64,000 nt of DNA, from contig JBGAQX010000018.1 of assembly GCA_044220545.1 (NCBI GenBank), positions 1-64,000 on the forward strand, given 5' to 3'. The notes under the pieces were generated by a model. The model did not search any database. It was not told where the DNA came from and saw only the letters and a program-made list of their open reading frames with translations. Positions 7,289 through 16,655 of this stretch are shown piece by piece. Position 1 is the stretch's first letter. Each line of letters begins with the position of its first letter. A program made the translations under genes and the position numbers. This DNA is from Fen-999 sp044220545 (lineage in GTDB: Bacteria > Pseudomonadota > Gammaproteobacteria > Burkholderiales > Rhodocyclaceae).

Positions 7289-8558
7289 CTATCCTTCCAC
7301 CCGGCCGACCAGCGGCAACACCAGTGTGAACACCGCGCCGCCGTCCGCGCCGTTGCCCGCCTCCAGGCGACCGCCGTGGTGTTCGACGATGCCGTAGCTG
7401 ATCGCCAGCCCGAGCCCGGTGCCCTTGCCGACCGGCTTGGTGGTGAAGAAGGGATCGAAAATGCGCGGCAGGTTCTCGCCCGCGATGCCCGGCCCGTTGT
7501 CGGCGAAACGCACCCGGACGCTGTCGCCATCGACCTGCGCGGATATGACCAGCCGCGCCTGCGGCTGGCCGGCGGTGGCGTCGCAGGCGTTCTGCACCAG
7601 GTTCATCATCACCTGCTGCAACTGGCCCGCCGAACCGACCACCATCAGTTCCCGGGGCAGATCGACCTTCACGGCGAAGCTGCTCGGCGCCGCCTTGCTC
7701 ACCCAATGCACGGCGCGTTCGACCACCGGCACCAGGTCCATCGTCTCGCGCAAGTTGCGGTCGGCGGCCGAAAAGCGCTTCAGCCCATCGACGATGTCGC
7801 GCGTGCGTTCCGCCCCCTCGGCCGTGCCCTCGATCAGCGACGGCAGGTCGGCGAGCAGGCGATCGATGCCCAGCTCATCGCGCAGCGCGTCGATGCGTTC
7901 CCACGGCTCCTTGCGCCGGACGGCGTCGAGGTATTCGCCCAGGCGCTTCGAGTAGCGCTTCAGCGCCAGGACATTGCCGAACACGAAGCTGATCGGGTTG
8001 TTCAGTTCGTGCGCGACGCCCGCGACGAGGCGACCGAGCGAAGCCATCTTCTCCGAATGCAGCAGTTGCTGCTGGGTGCGCTTCAGGTCCTCCGCTGTAG
8101 CGTGGCGTGCAATTGAGCGAGGCCGGAATGGCGCTGCCATCGGCGGCGCGCAACTGCATCTCGCAATCGTGCAGGGTCTCGCCGGCATGGCCGGCGAAGA
8201 AATGCTGGGCGTGCTGGCGCGAGGCCTCGTCGGCGAACAGGTCGAAAATATTGGCGCCCTTGAGCGTCGCCTCGTCCCGGCCGGTCAGTCGCAGCAGCGA
8301 CTGGTTGACGTCCTGGATGACCCCGGCGCGGTTGCAGACGACCAGCACGTCCGACATCGAGGTCAGCACCGAGACGATGAACTGCTGCGATTCCTCCAGC
8401 GCGGTGTTCTTGTCCTCCAGCGCCACCTCGTACTGAAGCAGGTCGCTATAGACCTCGTCCATCTTCTGGATGACGTCGAGCCACACATCCTCGCTGGCCC
8501 CGGCCCGCGCCGCCGCCACCAGTTGCTCGATACCGTCGGGTTTGGTCTGGTTGGCCAT
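7289..8558 (-). pseudogene. hoxJ: hoxJ, H2-responsive sensor histidine kinase, frame-disrupted
   Basis: Two frames together make one HoxJ. The first runs from ATG 8558 (MANQTKPDGIEQLV) through a PAS domain (SDVLVVCNRAGVIQDVNQSL) to about 8110 (SLNCTP), then continues as nonsense to a stop at 7875. The second, shifted by one base, holds the kinase half: TAEDLKRTQQQLLHSEKMAS, the H-box VAGVAHELNNP, the N box and glycine-rich ATP site (DNGPGIA, GTGLGLAI), ending at 7289. The segment joining PAS and kinase seems shorter than in intact relatives, so a deletion is more likely than a one-base slip. The ATG overlaps the hupV stop (TGATG). HoxJ normally signals the state of the sensor hydrogenase to HoxA. 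A sequencing error cannot be excluded. Confidence 0.8.
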
Positions 8559-10000
8559 CAATGCACCGTACACACCATGCAAGGATCGAACGAGCGGACG
8601 ATGTGCTGTACCGCCGCCGGCGCGGTGTCGCCCTCGCCGACCGGCGCGCCGACCAGGGCCTGTTCGAGTGCGCCGGGTTGCCCTCGACTGTCGCGCGGCG
8701 AGAAGTTCCAGGTGGTGGGAGCGATGATCTGGTAGTTGTGAATTCGGCCGCGGCGGATGGTCAGCCAGTGGCCAAGCGAGCCGCGCGCGGCTTCGACGAG
8801 ACCGATGCCCTCGCCTTCTGCCGGTAGTTCGCCGGCCACCGAGAAGGGTTCGCCCGGGCGCAACCGGTCCGCCCAGGCTTCCATCGCCGGCAGCAGGCGG
8901 GCGACTTCCAGAAGGCGTGCGACGACCCGGCTTTCGACGTTGCCGCCGGCGCGGGCCACGAGGTCGCGCAGCAGCGGCTGGCCGGCGACCACCTGCCGCG
9001 CCAGGGCGCCCGTTTCTACGACTTCGCCCCCCAGACGCGGCGCCTTGCACCAGGTGTAGGCGGTCTCCTTGTCGGCCAGCGGCACGGTCGAGCCCAACAG
9101 CGGCGGCAGCGGCGCCTCCGCCTCGGCATACCAGGCATGGCTGACATCCTCGGCGATCTGGGTGGCATCCAGCAAGGACGGGCCGCCAGCCCAGACGCCC
9201 GCCGGCCACCAGCGGCCGGCCGCCTCGTCATAGGCGCCGTAACTCATGAAGGCGACATCGGCCCGGCCCAGGGCGCGCAGCTTGAGGCTGTCCGAAAACA
9301 GCAGGAAGCGGCCGAAGTCGCTGTCGGCATGGCGGCCGGCCCAGGCCGCCAACTGGTCGGCGGAGGCCAGGGTCGCCACCGTCTCCAGCGAATCACCGAA
9401 CAGCGCGCGTTCGAGAAACTGGCGGAACTCGCGCAACACCCGCAGCAGGCGCAGGCGTTCCGATGCCGGCAGCGGATGCGCCGAGCCGCCCGGTTGCAGC
9501 GACAGCGTGTGCGGCCACTTGCCGGCCAGGAGGCCCATGGCGCGCATCAGCCCGGCGCGCGCCGGCAGGAACTCGCCCGCCGCCGTGCCGGTCACCGCCT
9601 TGAAACGCGCCACGGCGGCGGCGTGCCATGGCTGGCCCTGATAGCAGGCCCGGGCGAAATCCGGCATGAAGAAGAGGTAGAAATGCGTGACATGGTCGGC
9701 GACGTTTTCCACCGCCTGGATCAGATTGCCCGCAAGCCGGCCATTGTCGGGTGGCCGAATGTCCATTGCCGCCGCCAGGGCGCCGGCGGCGGCAGCCGAC
9801 TGCGCAACCGAGCAGATGCCGCAAATGCGCGGCACGAACACCAGCGCGTCCAGCGGCGCCTTGCCTTGCAGGATCTGCTCGAAGCCACGGTAGAGCGACG
9901 AGCGCACCCTGGCCGCGTCGACGCGGCCGTCGGCGACCTCGAGAATGACTTCGAGATCGCCCTCGACGCGGTTGAACGGGCCGACAATCAATCGACTCAT
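8558..10000 (-). CDS. hupV: HupV/HoxC, regulatory (H2-sensing) hydrogenase large subunit
   Basis: 480 residues from the ATG at 10000 (MSRLIVGPFNRVEGDLEV). NiFe ligands are RICGIC (Cys60, Cys63) and DPCMVC near the end (Cys474, Cys477). The protein stops at His480, right where proteolytic processing would cut, so it has no removable tail. This is characteristic of group 2b sensor hydrogenases, which need no maturation protease. It pairs with HupU and normally docks on HoxJ in the cytoplasm. A longer upstream frame overlaps hupU and is not used. hoxJ follows by stop-start overlap. Confidence 0.96.
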   Translation of the reverse strand: MSRLIVGPFNRVEGDLEVILEVADGRVDAARVRSSLYRGFEQILQGKAPLDALVFVPRICGICSVAQSAAAAGALAAAMDIRPPDNGRLAGNLIQAVENVADHVTHFYLFFMPDFARACYQGQPWHAAAVARFKAVTGTAAGEFLPARAGLMRAMGLLAGKWPHTLSLQPGGSAHPLPASERLRLLRVLREFRQFLERALFGDSLETVATLASADQLAAWAGRHADSDFGRFLLFSDSLKLRALGRADVAFMSYGAYDEAAGRWWPAGVWAGGPSLLDATQIAEDVSHAWYAEAEAPLPPLLGSTVPLADKETAYTWCKAPRLGGEVVETGALARQVVAGQPLLRDLVARAGGNVESRVVARLLEVARLLPAMEAWADRLRPGEPFSVAGELPAEGEGIGLVEAARGSLGHWLTIRRGRIHNYQIIAPTTWNFSPRDSRGQPGALEQALVGAPVGEGDTAPAAVQHIVRSFDPCMVCTVH

Positions 10001-10007
10001 GGCCGCC

Positions 10008-10993
10008 TCACGGCTTCTTCGCCGGCCGCGGCCAGGGGATGACGTGGTCGGTCCTGGCGTTCTGGCGCACGCGCGCCGGCGTGGCCGACTTCGATAACGC
10101 CGCCAGCGCCACGAACCAGGCCTTGGGCATGTCGAGCGGCAGGCCGATGGGAATGCCGGCGACTTTCGGCGTCTCGGCGAACGAGTGGCCCGGTTCCTCG
10201 AAACCGGGTTCGGTGCAACTGATGCAGGCGTAGCCACCGTCGGTGCAGGAGCCGACGCCATTCCAGGGACGCAGGTTGCAATCGGCATGCGCCTGGGTGC
10301 CCTTGCAGCCCATGTGTTCCATCAGGCAGCCCTGGTCGCCGTTCTTTTCCGCGCTGGCCTTGAACTCGTAGAACTCGTTGCGGGCGCAGCCATGGTGCAC
10401 CAGCATGTCGGTGTAGAAGCGTGGCCGGGCCAGTTCGTCGAGGTCGTCCGCCTTGATCTCGCCACGGGCCAGACCGAGCAGCGTCTCGGTCACCCAGTCG
10501 GGATGCGTCGGACAACCGGCGACATTGATCGCCGGCAGCCCCGCGGCGTCGCGGAAGGCGGCGCCCAGCAAGCCGCCGATGGCGCCGCCGTCGTACTGCA
10601 GTCCGCAGGCGTCGGTTGGGTTGCTGCCCGCCGAGGTGACGCCGCCGTAGGCCGCGCAGGTGCCCACCGCGACGACATGGCGCGCCCGGGCGGCCAGCCG
10701 GCGTACCCACTCGATCATCGGCCGTTCGGTGCCGGCGAGGATGTGGAAGCGGCCGCTACCCTGTGGGCCGAGCAGCAGCGAACCCTCGACGCACAGCATA
10801 TCCAGAGCCAGCCGCCCCTTGGCGCAATCTTCGAGAATGGCCAGAGATTCGGCGCCGCTCGCCTCGGAAATGCTCGGATGCCAAAGCACCTCGATGCCGG
10901 CATCGGCCAGCGTGGCGAACAGCGAGCCCCACTCGCTGCCCAGCCAGGAGAGCGTGCAGCCGCCGCAACCGCCGGATTGCAGCCAGAGCAGGT

Positions 10994-10997
<4 letters not shown>
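10008..10997 (-). CDS. hupU: HupU/HoxB, regulatory hydrogenase small subunit
   Basis: 329 residues. There is no Tat signal; it begins MNLLWLQSGGCGGC, so the complex is cytoplasmic, as expected for an H2 sensor. Fe-S cluster cysteines are seen in GGCGGCTLS (Cys11, Cys14), VGTCAAYGG, VAGCPTHPD and C-terminal motifs MGCKGTQ, CNLRPWN and CISCTEPGF. The proximal motif is GGCGGC, without the extra cysteines of HupS. The ATG at 10997 overlaps the hoxA stop by four bases; hupV follows 7 bases later. Confidence 0.96.
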
Positions 10998-12460
<1,463 letters not shown>

Positions 12461-12464
12461 CCGG

Positions 12465-12710
12465 CTAACACGCCGACCCGTCGCCGCCGCCCTGGGCGAT
12501 CAGTTCCCGCATCAGGCGCAACGAGTCTTCCGCCCGCGCGGCATCGACCCGCTCGAAGGCGAAGCCACCGGCCTGGACCAGCAGATAGTCGCCCACCGCC
12601 ACGTCCTCCCGCATCAGCATCAGGCTGACCTGGCGCCGCTCGCCGAAGGCCTCGATCGTGGCCAGCAGCCCATCGATGGAAATCACTCTGGAGGGTACGG
12701 CAAGGCACAC
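12465..12710 (-). CDS. hypC: HypC-family hydrogenase chaperone
   Basis: 81 residues, typical HypC size. It begins MCLAVPSRVISIDG with the essential Cys2, followed by the family pattern RQVSLMLMREDVAVGDYLLVQAG. HypC carries the iron-cyanide-carbonyl group between HypD and the large subunit. Unlike hupF (2531-2857) it has no C-terminal extension. It sits between a protease gene and hoxA rather than in the usual hypABFCDE cluster, so it may serve a particular enzyme rather than act as the general HypC. The name is by family; the client is unknown. Confidence 0.88.
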   Translation of the reverse strand: MCLAVPSRVISIDGLLATIEAFGERRQVSLMLMREDVAVGDYLLVQAGGFAFERVDAARAEDSLRLMRELIAQGGGDGSAC

Positions 12711-12732
12711 GATCCGGCGACCTCAGACGACT

Positions 12733-13236
12733 TCAAACGAACTCGGCCGACTTCGGCCGAATCGCGACGCCGCGCGCCGCAAGTTCGGCGGCGGCCATGC
12801 GCACCATCTCGGGAATGCGCGCGGCGACCACCGGCGTCAATTCCAGACCCAGCTCGAGGCTTTCGGGCTCGACACCGATCAGCACCAGGTCGCCGGGCGG
12901 ATCGCCGGAAAACTCCAGCCCCGCCAGCACATCGCAGACGCTGATCTGGTGCGGCGAAAGCCGGGCGCGAAAGAACACCGGCACCTCGCCGCCAACCAGC
13001 CTGACCACCGTGCCGGGCGGCCGGTTGGCCTTGACGGCATCGAGGATCACCAGCAGGTCGGTTCCCGACAGGGGGCCGAGCAGTTCCATGCCCGAGGTGC
13101 CGCCGTCGATCACTTCGACGCCGTCGGGCAACTCGTAGCCGGCTTGCAGCGCCTCGGCGGCGCGTACGCCGGCGGCCTCGTCGGAGAGAATGATGTTGCC
13201 AATGCCGAGAACGACGGTGCGCATGGTTTGGCTCAT
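12733..13236 (-). CDS. Hydrogenase maturation protease (HyaD/HupD family), client not in the local operon
   Basis: 167 residues: GIGNIILSDEAAGVRAAE (Glu ligand), VILDAVKANRPPG (Asp ligand), RLSPHQISVCDVLA (His ligand) and LIGVEPESLELGLELTP. These are the nickel-sensing residues of hydrogenase proteases. It differs clearly from HupD (2860-3486) and from HoxW (18125-18568). Those two already match the two large subunits here that need processing, and HupV has no tail. The partner is therefore unclear: a further hydrogenase elsewhere, or a remnant. Start taken as ATG 13236; ATG 13224 (MRTVVLGIG) is a reasonable alternative. Confidence 0.88.
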   Translation of the reverse strand: MSQTMRTVVLGIGNIILSDEAAGVRAAEALQAGYELPDGVEVIDGGTSGMELLGPLSGTDLLVILDAVKANRPPGTVVRLVGGEVPVFFRARLSPHQISVCDVLAGLEFSGDPPGDLVLIGVEPESLELGLELTPVVAARIPEMVRMAAAELAARGVAIRPKSAEFV

Positions 13237-13369
13237 TTTGGCTGGAGATGATGGGGCGGCGCCCTGCCTGCCCGGCTCTCGAATCTACCTCATTTCGCCC
13301 GGGCCGTGAGCGACTTCACCGCCACCCGGGAAATCATGTCACCATCCAAGTTAAGAGCATCTCGTTTGA

Positions 13370-13394
13370 GCTGGATCAACAGTCCTGATCCAGC
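13370..13394. repeat. Perfect 9-bp inverted repeat upstream of hoxF
   Basis: GCTGGATCA, a 7-base spacer, then TGATCCAGC; the arms are exact complements. It lies about 75 bases before the hoxF start in the 231-base region between the divergent protease gene and hoxF. It could be an operator for a dimeric regulator or a short hairpin. No convincing -24/-12 promoter was found next to it. Confidence 0.55.
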
Positions 13395-13467
13395 ATTCTG
13401 CCGCAGTGCAACAATCGTCCGGCAATCTGCAATATCCTTTGCGGTGCACAGTAACGGGAGGCAGGTC

Positions 13468-15333
13468 ATGGAAAAGGTCGAACTGGCGTCTGTCCTGGAC
13501 CAGGTGCTGACCAGGCACCACAGCGATGGCACGCGACTGATGCAGATCTTGCGGGAGGTCCAGGAAGCCGTCGGCTGGCTGCCGCCGGCGGCCATCACCG
13601 GGATCGCCACCGCCGTCGGCTGGCCGCGCGCCAAGGTCGAAGGCACCGCCGGCTTCTACAGCTTCTTTCATACCCAGCCGATGGGCCGCTACCGGGTACT
13701 GTGGAGCGACAACATCACCGACCGTCTGCTCGGCAACCGCGACCTGATGCTGGCCCTGTGCCAGAAGCTCTGGCTCGAACCCGGCCGGGTCTCCGAGGAT
13801 GGCCTGGTCAGCGTCGACACCACCTCCTGCACCGGCATGTGCGACCAGGGTCCGGCGGTGCTGGTCAACTACCGGGCCATCACCCGCATGACCACCGAGC
13901 GCGTCGAGCAGATGGCGGAACTGATTCGTGGCGAGACGCCGCTGGCCGAGTGGCCGGCCGAGTGGTTCCGCGTCGAGGATAACGTCCGCCGCGCCGATCT
14001 GCTGCTGAACAATGGCCTGCGCCCGGGTGAGGCCCTCAAGGCGGCGCTGGCCCGCGAGGCCGAGGCGGACGTGGAGACCGCGTCCAACGCCCGCTCCTGG
14101 CGCGAGGGCGTGGCGGCGCACACCCAGGGCCCCTCGGCGGTACTCGAGGAGATCAAGAAGTCCAACCTGCGCGGCCGGGGCGGCGCCGGCTTCACCACCG
14201 GAATCAAGTGGGAGGCCTGCCGCCACGCGCCCGGCGATGAACGCTACGTGGTCTGCAACGCCGACGAGGGCGAGCCCGGCACGTTCAAGGATCGGGTTCT
14301 GCTGACCCGCCAGGCGGACCTGGTCTTCGAGGGCATGACGGTGGCCGCCTACGCCATCGGCGCCCGCAAAGGCTATGTCTACCTGCGCGGCGAATACCGC
14401 TATCTGCTCGAATCGCTCAACGAAGCGCTGGCGCGCCGCCGCGACATGAACCTGCTCGGCACGAAGATACTCGGCCGTCAGGGCCTCGATTTCGACATCG
14501 AGGTGCATCTCGGCGCCGGCGCCTATGTCTGCGGTGAGGAGTCGGCGCTGATCGAATCCCTGGAGGGCAAACGCGGTGTGCCGCGCAACCGGCCGCCCTA
14601 CCCGGTGACCAACGGCTTCCTGAACAAGCCGACCGTGGTCAACAACGTCGAGACCTTCGCGGCCGCGGCGCTGATCGCCGCCAAGGGCGGTGAGTGGTAT
14701 CGGAGCATCGGCACGGCCAAGTCCGCCGGCACCAAGCTGTTGTCGGTCTCGGGCGACGTGGCCCGGCCCGGCATCTACGAATATCCGTTCGGCGTCAGCG
14801 TCCGCCAGGTGCTGGAGGACGCGGGGGCGGCCGATACCCAGGCGGTACAGATCTCCGGACCGTCGGGTATCTGCGTCGCGGACAATGAATTCGAGCGGCG
14901 CATCGCCTTCGAGGACATTCCCACCGCCGGCGCCTTCATGGTTTTCGACCGGAGCCGCGACATGTTCGAGGTGGCGCGCAACTTCGCCCAATTCTTCGCC
15001 CATGAGTCCTGCGGCTTCTGCACCCCCTGCCGGGTGGGCACCACCCTGCTCCGGAACCTGATGGACAAGATCGGCGAGGGCCATGGCACCCAGGTCGACA
15101 TCAACGAGATATTCCAGCTGTCGCGGCTGCTGCAGATGGCCAGCCACTGCGGCCTTGGCCACACGGCGCCCCATCCGCTGCTCGACACCCTGGAAAAGTT
15201 CCGGCCCGCCTACGAGCGACGACTCAAGTCGCTCGACTTCGAACCGGCCTTCGACCTCGACGGCGCCCTGGCCCAGGCCCGGCAGATGACCGGCCGCGAC
15301 GACGAAGCGGCCCACCTGGAGAACGCGGAATGA
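13468..15333 (+). CDS. hoxF: HoxF, diaphorase subunit of NAD+-reducing hydrogenase (NuoE-NuoF fusion)
   Basis: 621 residues from the ATG at 13468 with GGGAGG upstream. Residues 1-150 resemble NuoE; only the second cysteine pair (SCTGMC, 120-125) is present. From about 225 the NuoF part has the NADH/FMN motif RGRGGAGFTTG (235-245) and CNADEGEPGTFKD (263-275), with the 4Fe-4S ligands CGFCTPC and a later Cys in SHCGLGH near residues 515-560. It is the FMN- and NAD-binding subunit of the soluble hydrogenase and passes electrons between NAD+ and HoxU. It overlaps hoxU by ATGA. Confidence 0.96.
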   Translation: MEKVELASVLDQVLTRHHSDGTRLMQILREVQEAVGWLPPAAITGIATAVGWPRAKVEGTAGFYSFFHTQPMGRYRVLWSDNITDRLLGNRDLMLALCQKLWLEPGRVSEDGLVSVDTTSCTGMCDQGPAVLVNYRAITRMTTERVEQMAELIRGETPLAEWPAEWFRVEDNVRRADLLLNNGLRPGEALKAALAREAEADVETASNARSWREGVAAHTQGPSAVLEEIKKSNLRGRGGAGFTTGIKWEACRHAPGDERYVVCNADEGEPGTFKDRVLLTRQADLVFEGMTVAAYAIGARKGYVYLRGEYRYLLESLNEALARRRDMNLLGTKILGRQGLDFDIEVHLGAGAYVCGEESALIESLEGKRGVPRNRPPYPVTNGFLNKPTVVNNVETFAAAALIAAKGGEWYRSIGTAKSAGTKLLSVSGDVARPGIYEYPFGVSVRQVLEDAGAADTQAVQISGPSGICVADNEFERRIAFEDIPTAGAFMVFDRSRDMFEVARNFAQFFAHESCGFCTPCRVGTTLLRNLMDKIGEGHGTQVDINEIFQLSRLLQMASHCGLGHTAPHPLLDTLEKFRPAYERRLKSLDFEPAFDLDGALAQARQMTGRDDEAAHLENAE

Positions 15334-16070
15334 GCGACCAAACCACCTTCCTCCTGGATGGCCAGGAGATTCCCTTCGAACCCGGCCAGAGCGTGATGCA
15401 GGCCGCCCTGACCGCCGGCGTGTTCATCCCCCACCTTTGCTACCACCCGGAGTTCCGGCCGCACGGTAGCTGCAAGCTGTGCACCGTCAAGATCAATGGC
15501 CGGCCGGCGACCTCATGCACCCTGCCGGCCGCGGCGGGCATGAACGTGGAGAGCGAAACACCGGAGATCCGCGACAAGCGGCGCATGCTGGTCCAGATGC
15601 TGCTCGTCGAGGGCAACCACTTCTGCCCATCGTGCGAAAAGAGCGGCCACTGCAAGCTCCAGGCCCTGGGTTACGCGCTGGGGGTAATGACGCCGCACTT
15701 CACCCATTTCTTCCCCGACCGGCCTGTGGATGCCTCCCATCCGGAGATGCTGCTCGACTTCAATCGCTGCATCCTTTGCGAACTGTGCATCCGCGCCAGC
15801 GCCGAGGTGGACAAGAAGGGGGTCTTCGCCCTCTCAGGACGCGGCTTGAAGAAGCACCTGATCGTCAATGCCGAATCCGGCCGGCTCGCCGACACGAACT
15901 TCTCGCCCGACGACAAAGCGGCCCAGGTCTGCCCGGTGGGTGTGATCCTGAAGAAGCGCCGCGGCTTCACGGTGCCGATCGGCCAGCGGACCTATGACGA
16001 GAAGCCGATCAACGCGCAGGCGGAACGCTTCAAACCGGTCAAGCCGGCCACCGCGAAGGAGGGGAGCTGA
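15330..16070 (+). CDS. hoxU: HoxU, Fe-S electron-transfer subunit of NAD+-reducing hydrogenase
   Basis: 246 residues, related to the N-terminal part of NuoG. Cluster motifs in order: 2Fe-2S ligands in CYHPEF, GSCKLC and SC (residues about 36-64); a His-Cys type 4Fe-4S site around GNHFCPSCEKSGHC (about 92-105); and a ferredoxin-like site RCILCELC with a later CPVG. It connects HoxF with the HoxYH hydrogenase module. The start overlaps the hoxF stop; hoxY follows after one base. The tail is basic and poorly conserved. Confidence 0.96.
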   Translation: MSDQTTFLLDGQEIPFEPGQSVMQAALTAGVFIPHLCYHPEFRPHGSCKLCTVKINGRPATSCTLPAAAGMNVESETPEIRDKRRMLVQMLLVEGNHFCPSCEKSGHCKLQALGYALGVMTPHFTHFFPDRPVDASHPEMLLDFNRCILCELCIRASAEVDKKGVFALSGRGLKKHLIVNAESGRLADTNFSPDDKAAQVCPVGVILKKRRGFTVPIGQRTYDEKPINAQAERFKPVKPATAKEGS

Positions 16071-16071
16071 A

Positions 16072-16623
16072 ATGAGCGCGCCCAAACGGAAACTGCGTGT
16101 CGCCACCACCAGCCTGGCCGGCTGCTTCGGCTGCCACATGTCCTTCCTGGATATCGACGAACGCATTCTGCAATTGCTGGAACTGGTGGAGTTCGACCGC
16201 TCGCCGCTCACCGACATCAAGCACTGCGGCCCATGCGACCTGGGGCTGATCGAGGGCGGCGTCTGCAACGCGGAGAACGTGCACGTGCTGCGCGAGTTCC
16301 GCCAGAATTGCAAGATCCTCGTCGCCATCGGCGCGTGCGCGGTCAACGGCGGCCTGCCGGCCCAGCGCAACCACCTGGACCTGCGCGACATTCTTGAAGA
16401 GGTCTACGAGACCGAGGGCGGCCTGGCGAGCGGCAGCCGGATCCCCAACGACCCGGAGCTGCCCCTGCCCCTGGACAAGGTGCACCCGATCCATGAAGTG
16501 GTGAAAGTGGATTACTTCCTGCCCGGCTGCCCGCCCCCGGCCGACGCGATCTGGAAGTTCCTCACCGACCTGATCGCCGGCCGCACGCCCGCCATGGGTC
16601 ATGGCCTGCTGCACTACGACTGA
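16072..16623 (+). CDS. hoxY: HoxY, small subunit of NAD+-reducing hydrogenase
   Basis: 183 residues from the ATG at 16072, just after GGAGGGG. It is a short small subunit lacking the C-terminal half found in uptake enzymes, so it carries only the proximal 4Fe-4S cluster. Ligands are in GCFGCHMS, CGPCD, GACAVNGG and PGCPPP. It has no Tat signal, consistent with a cytoplasmic enzyme. With HoxH it forms the H2-activating module. hoxH starts 32 bases downstream. Confidence 0.96.
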   Translation: MSAPKRKLRVATTSLAGCFGCHMSFLDIDERILQLLELVEFDRSPLTDIKHCGPCDLGLIEGGVCNAENVHVLREFRQNCKILVAIGACAVNGGLPAQRNHLDLRDILEEVYETEGGLASGSRIPNDPELPLPLDKVHPIHEVVKVDYFLPGCPPPADAIWKFLTDLIAGRTPAMGHGLLHYD

Positions 16624-16655
16624 GCAACCATCGAGCAAGCAACGAGGTAGCCATC

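Noticed and set aside
7289..8188. Kinase half of hoxJ as an independent intact gene starting at ATG 8188
   Set aside because: That ATG lies within the PAS coding region in the wrong frame, has no clear ribosome-binding site, and its first 30 residues have no similarity to any kinase linker.
13411..13432. Possible -24/-12 promoter before hoxF (CGTCCGGCAATCTGCA)
   Set aside because: The -12 half is fair but the -24 half has GT in place of the invariant GG, and only three of seven positions match.
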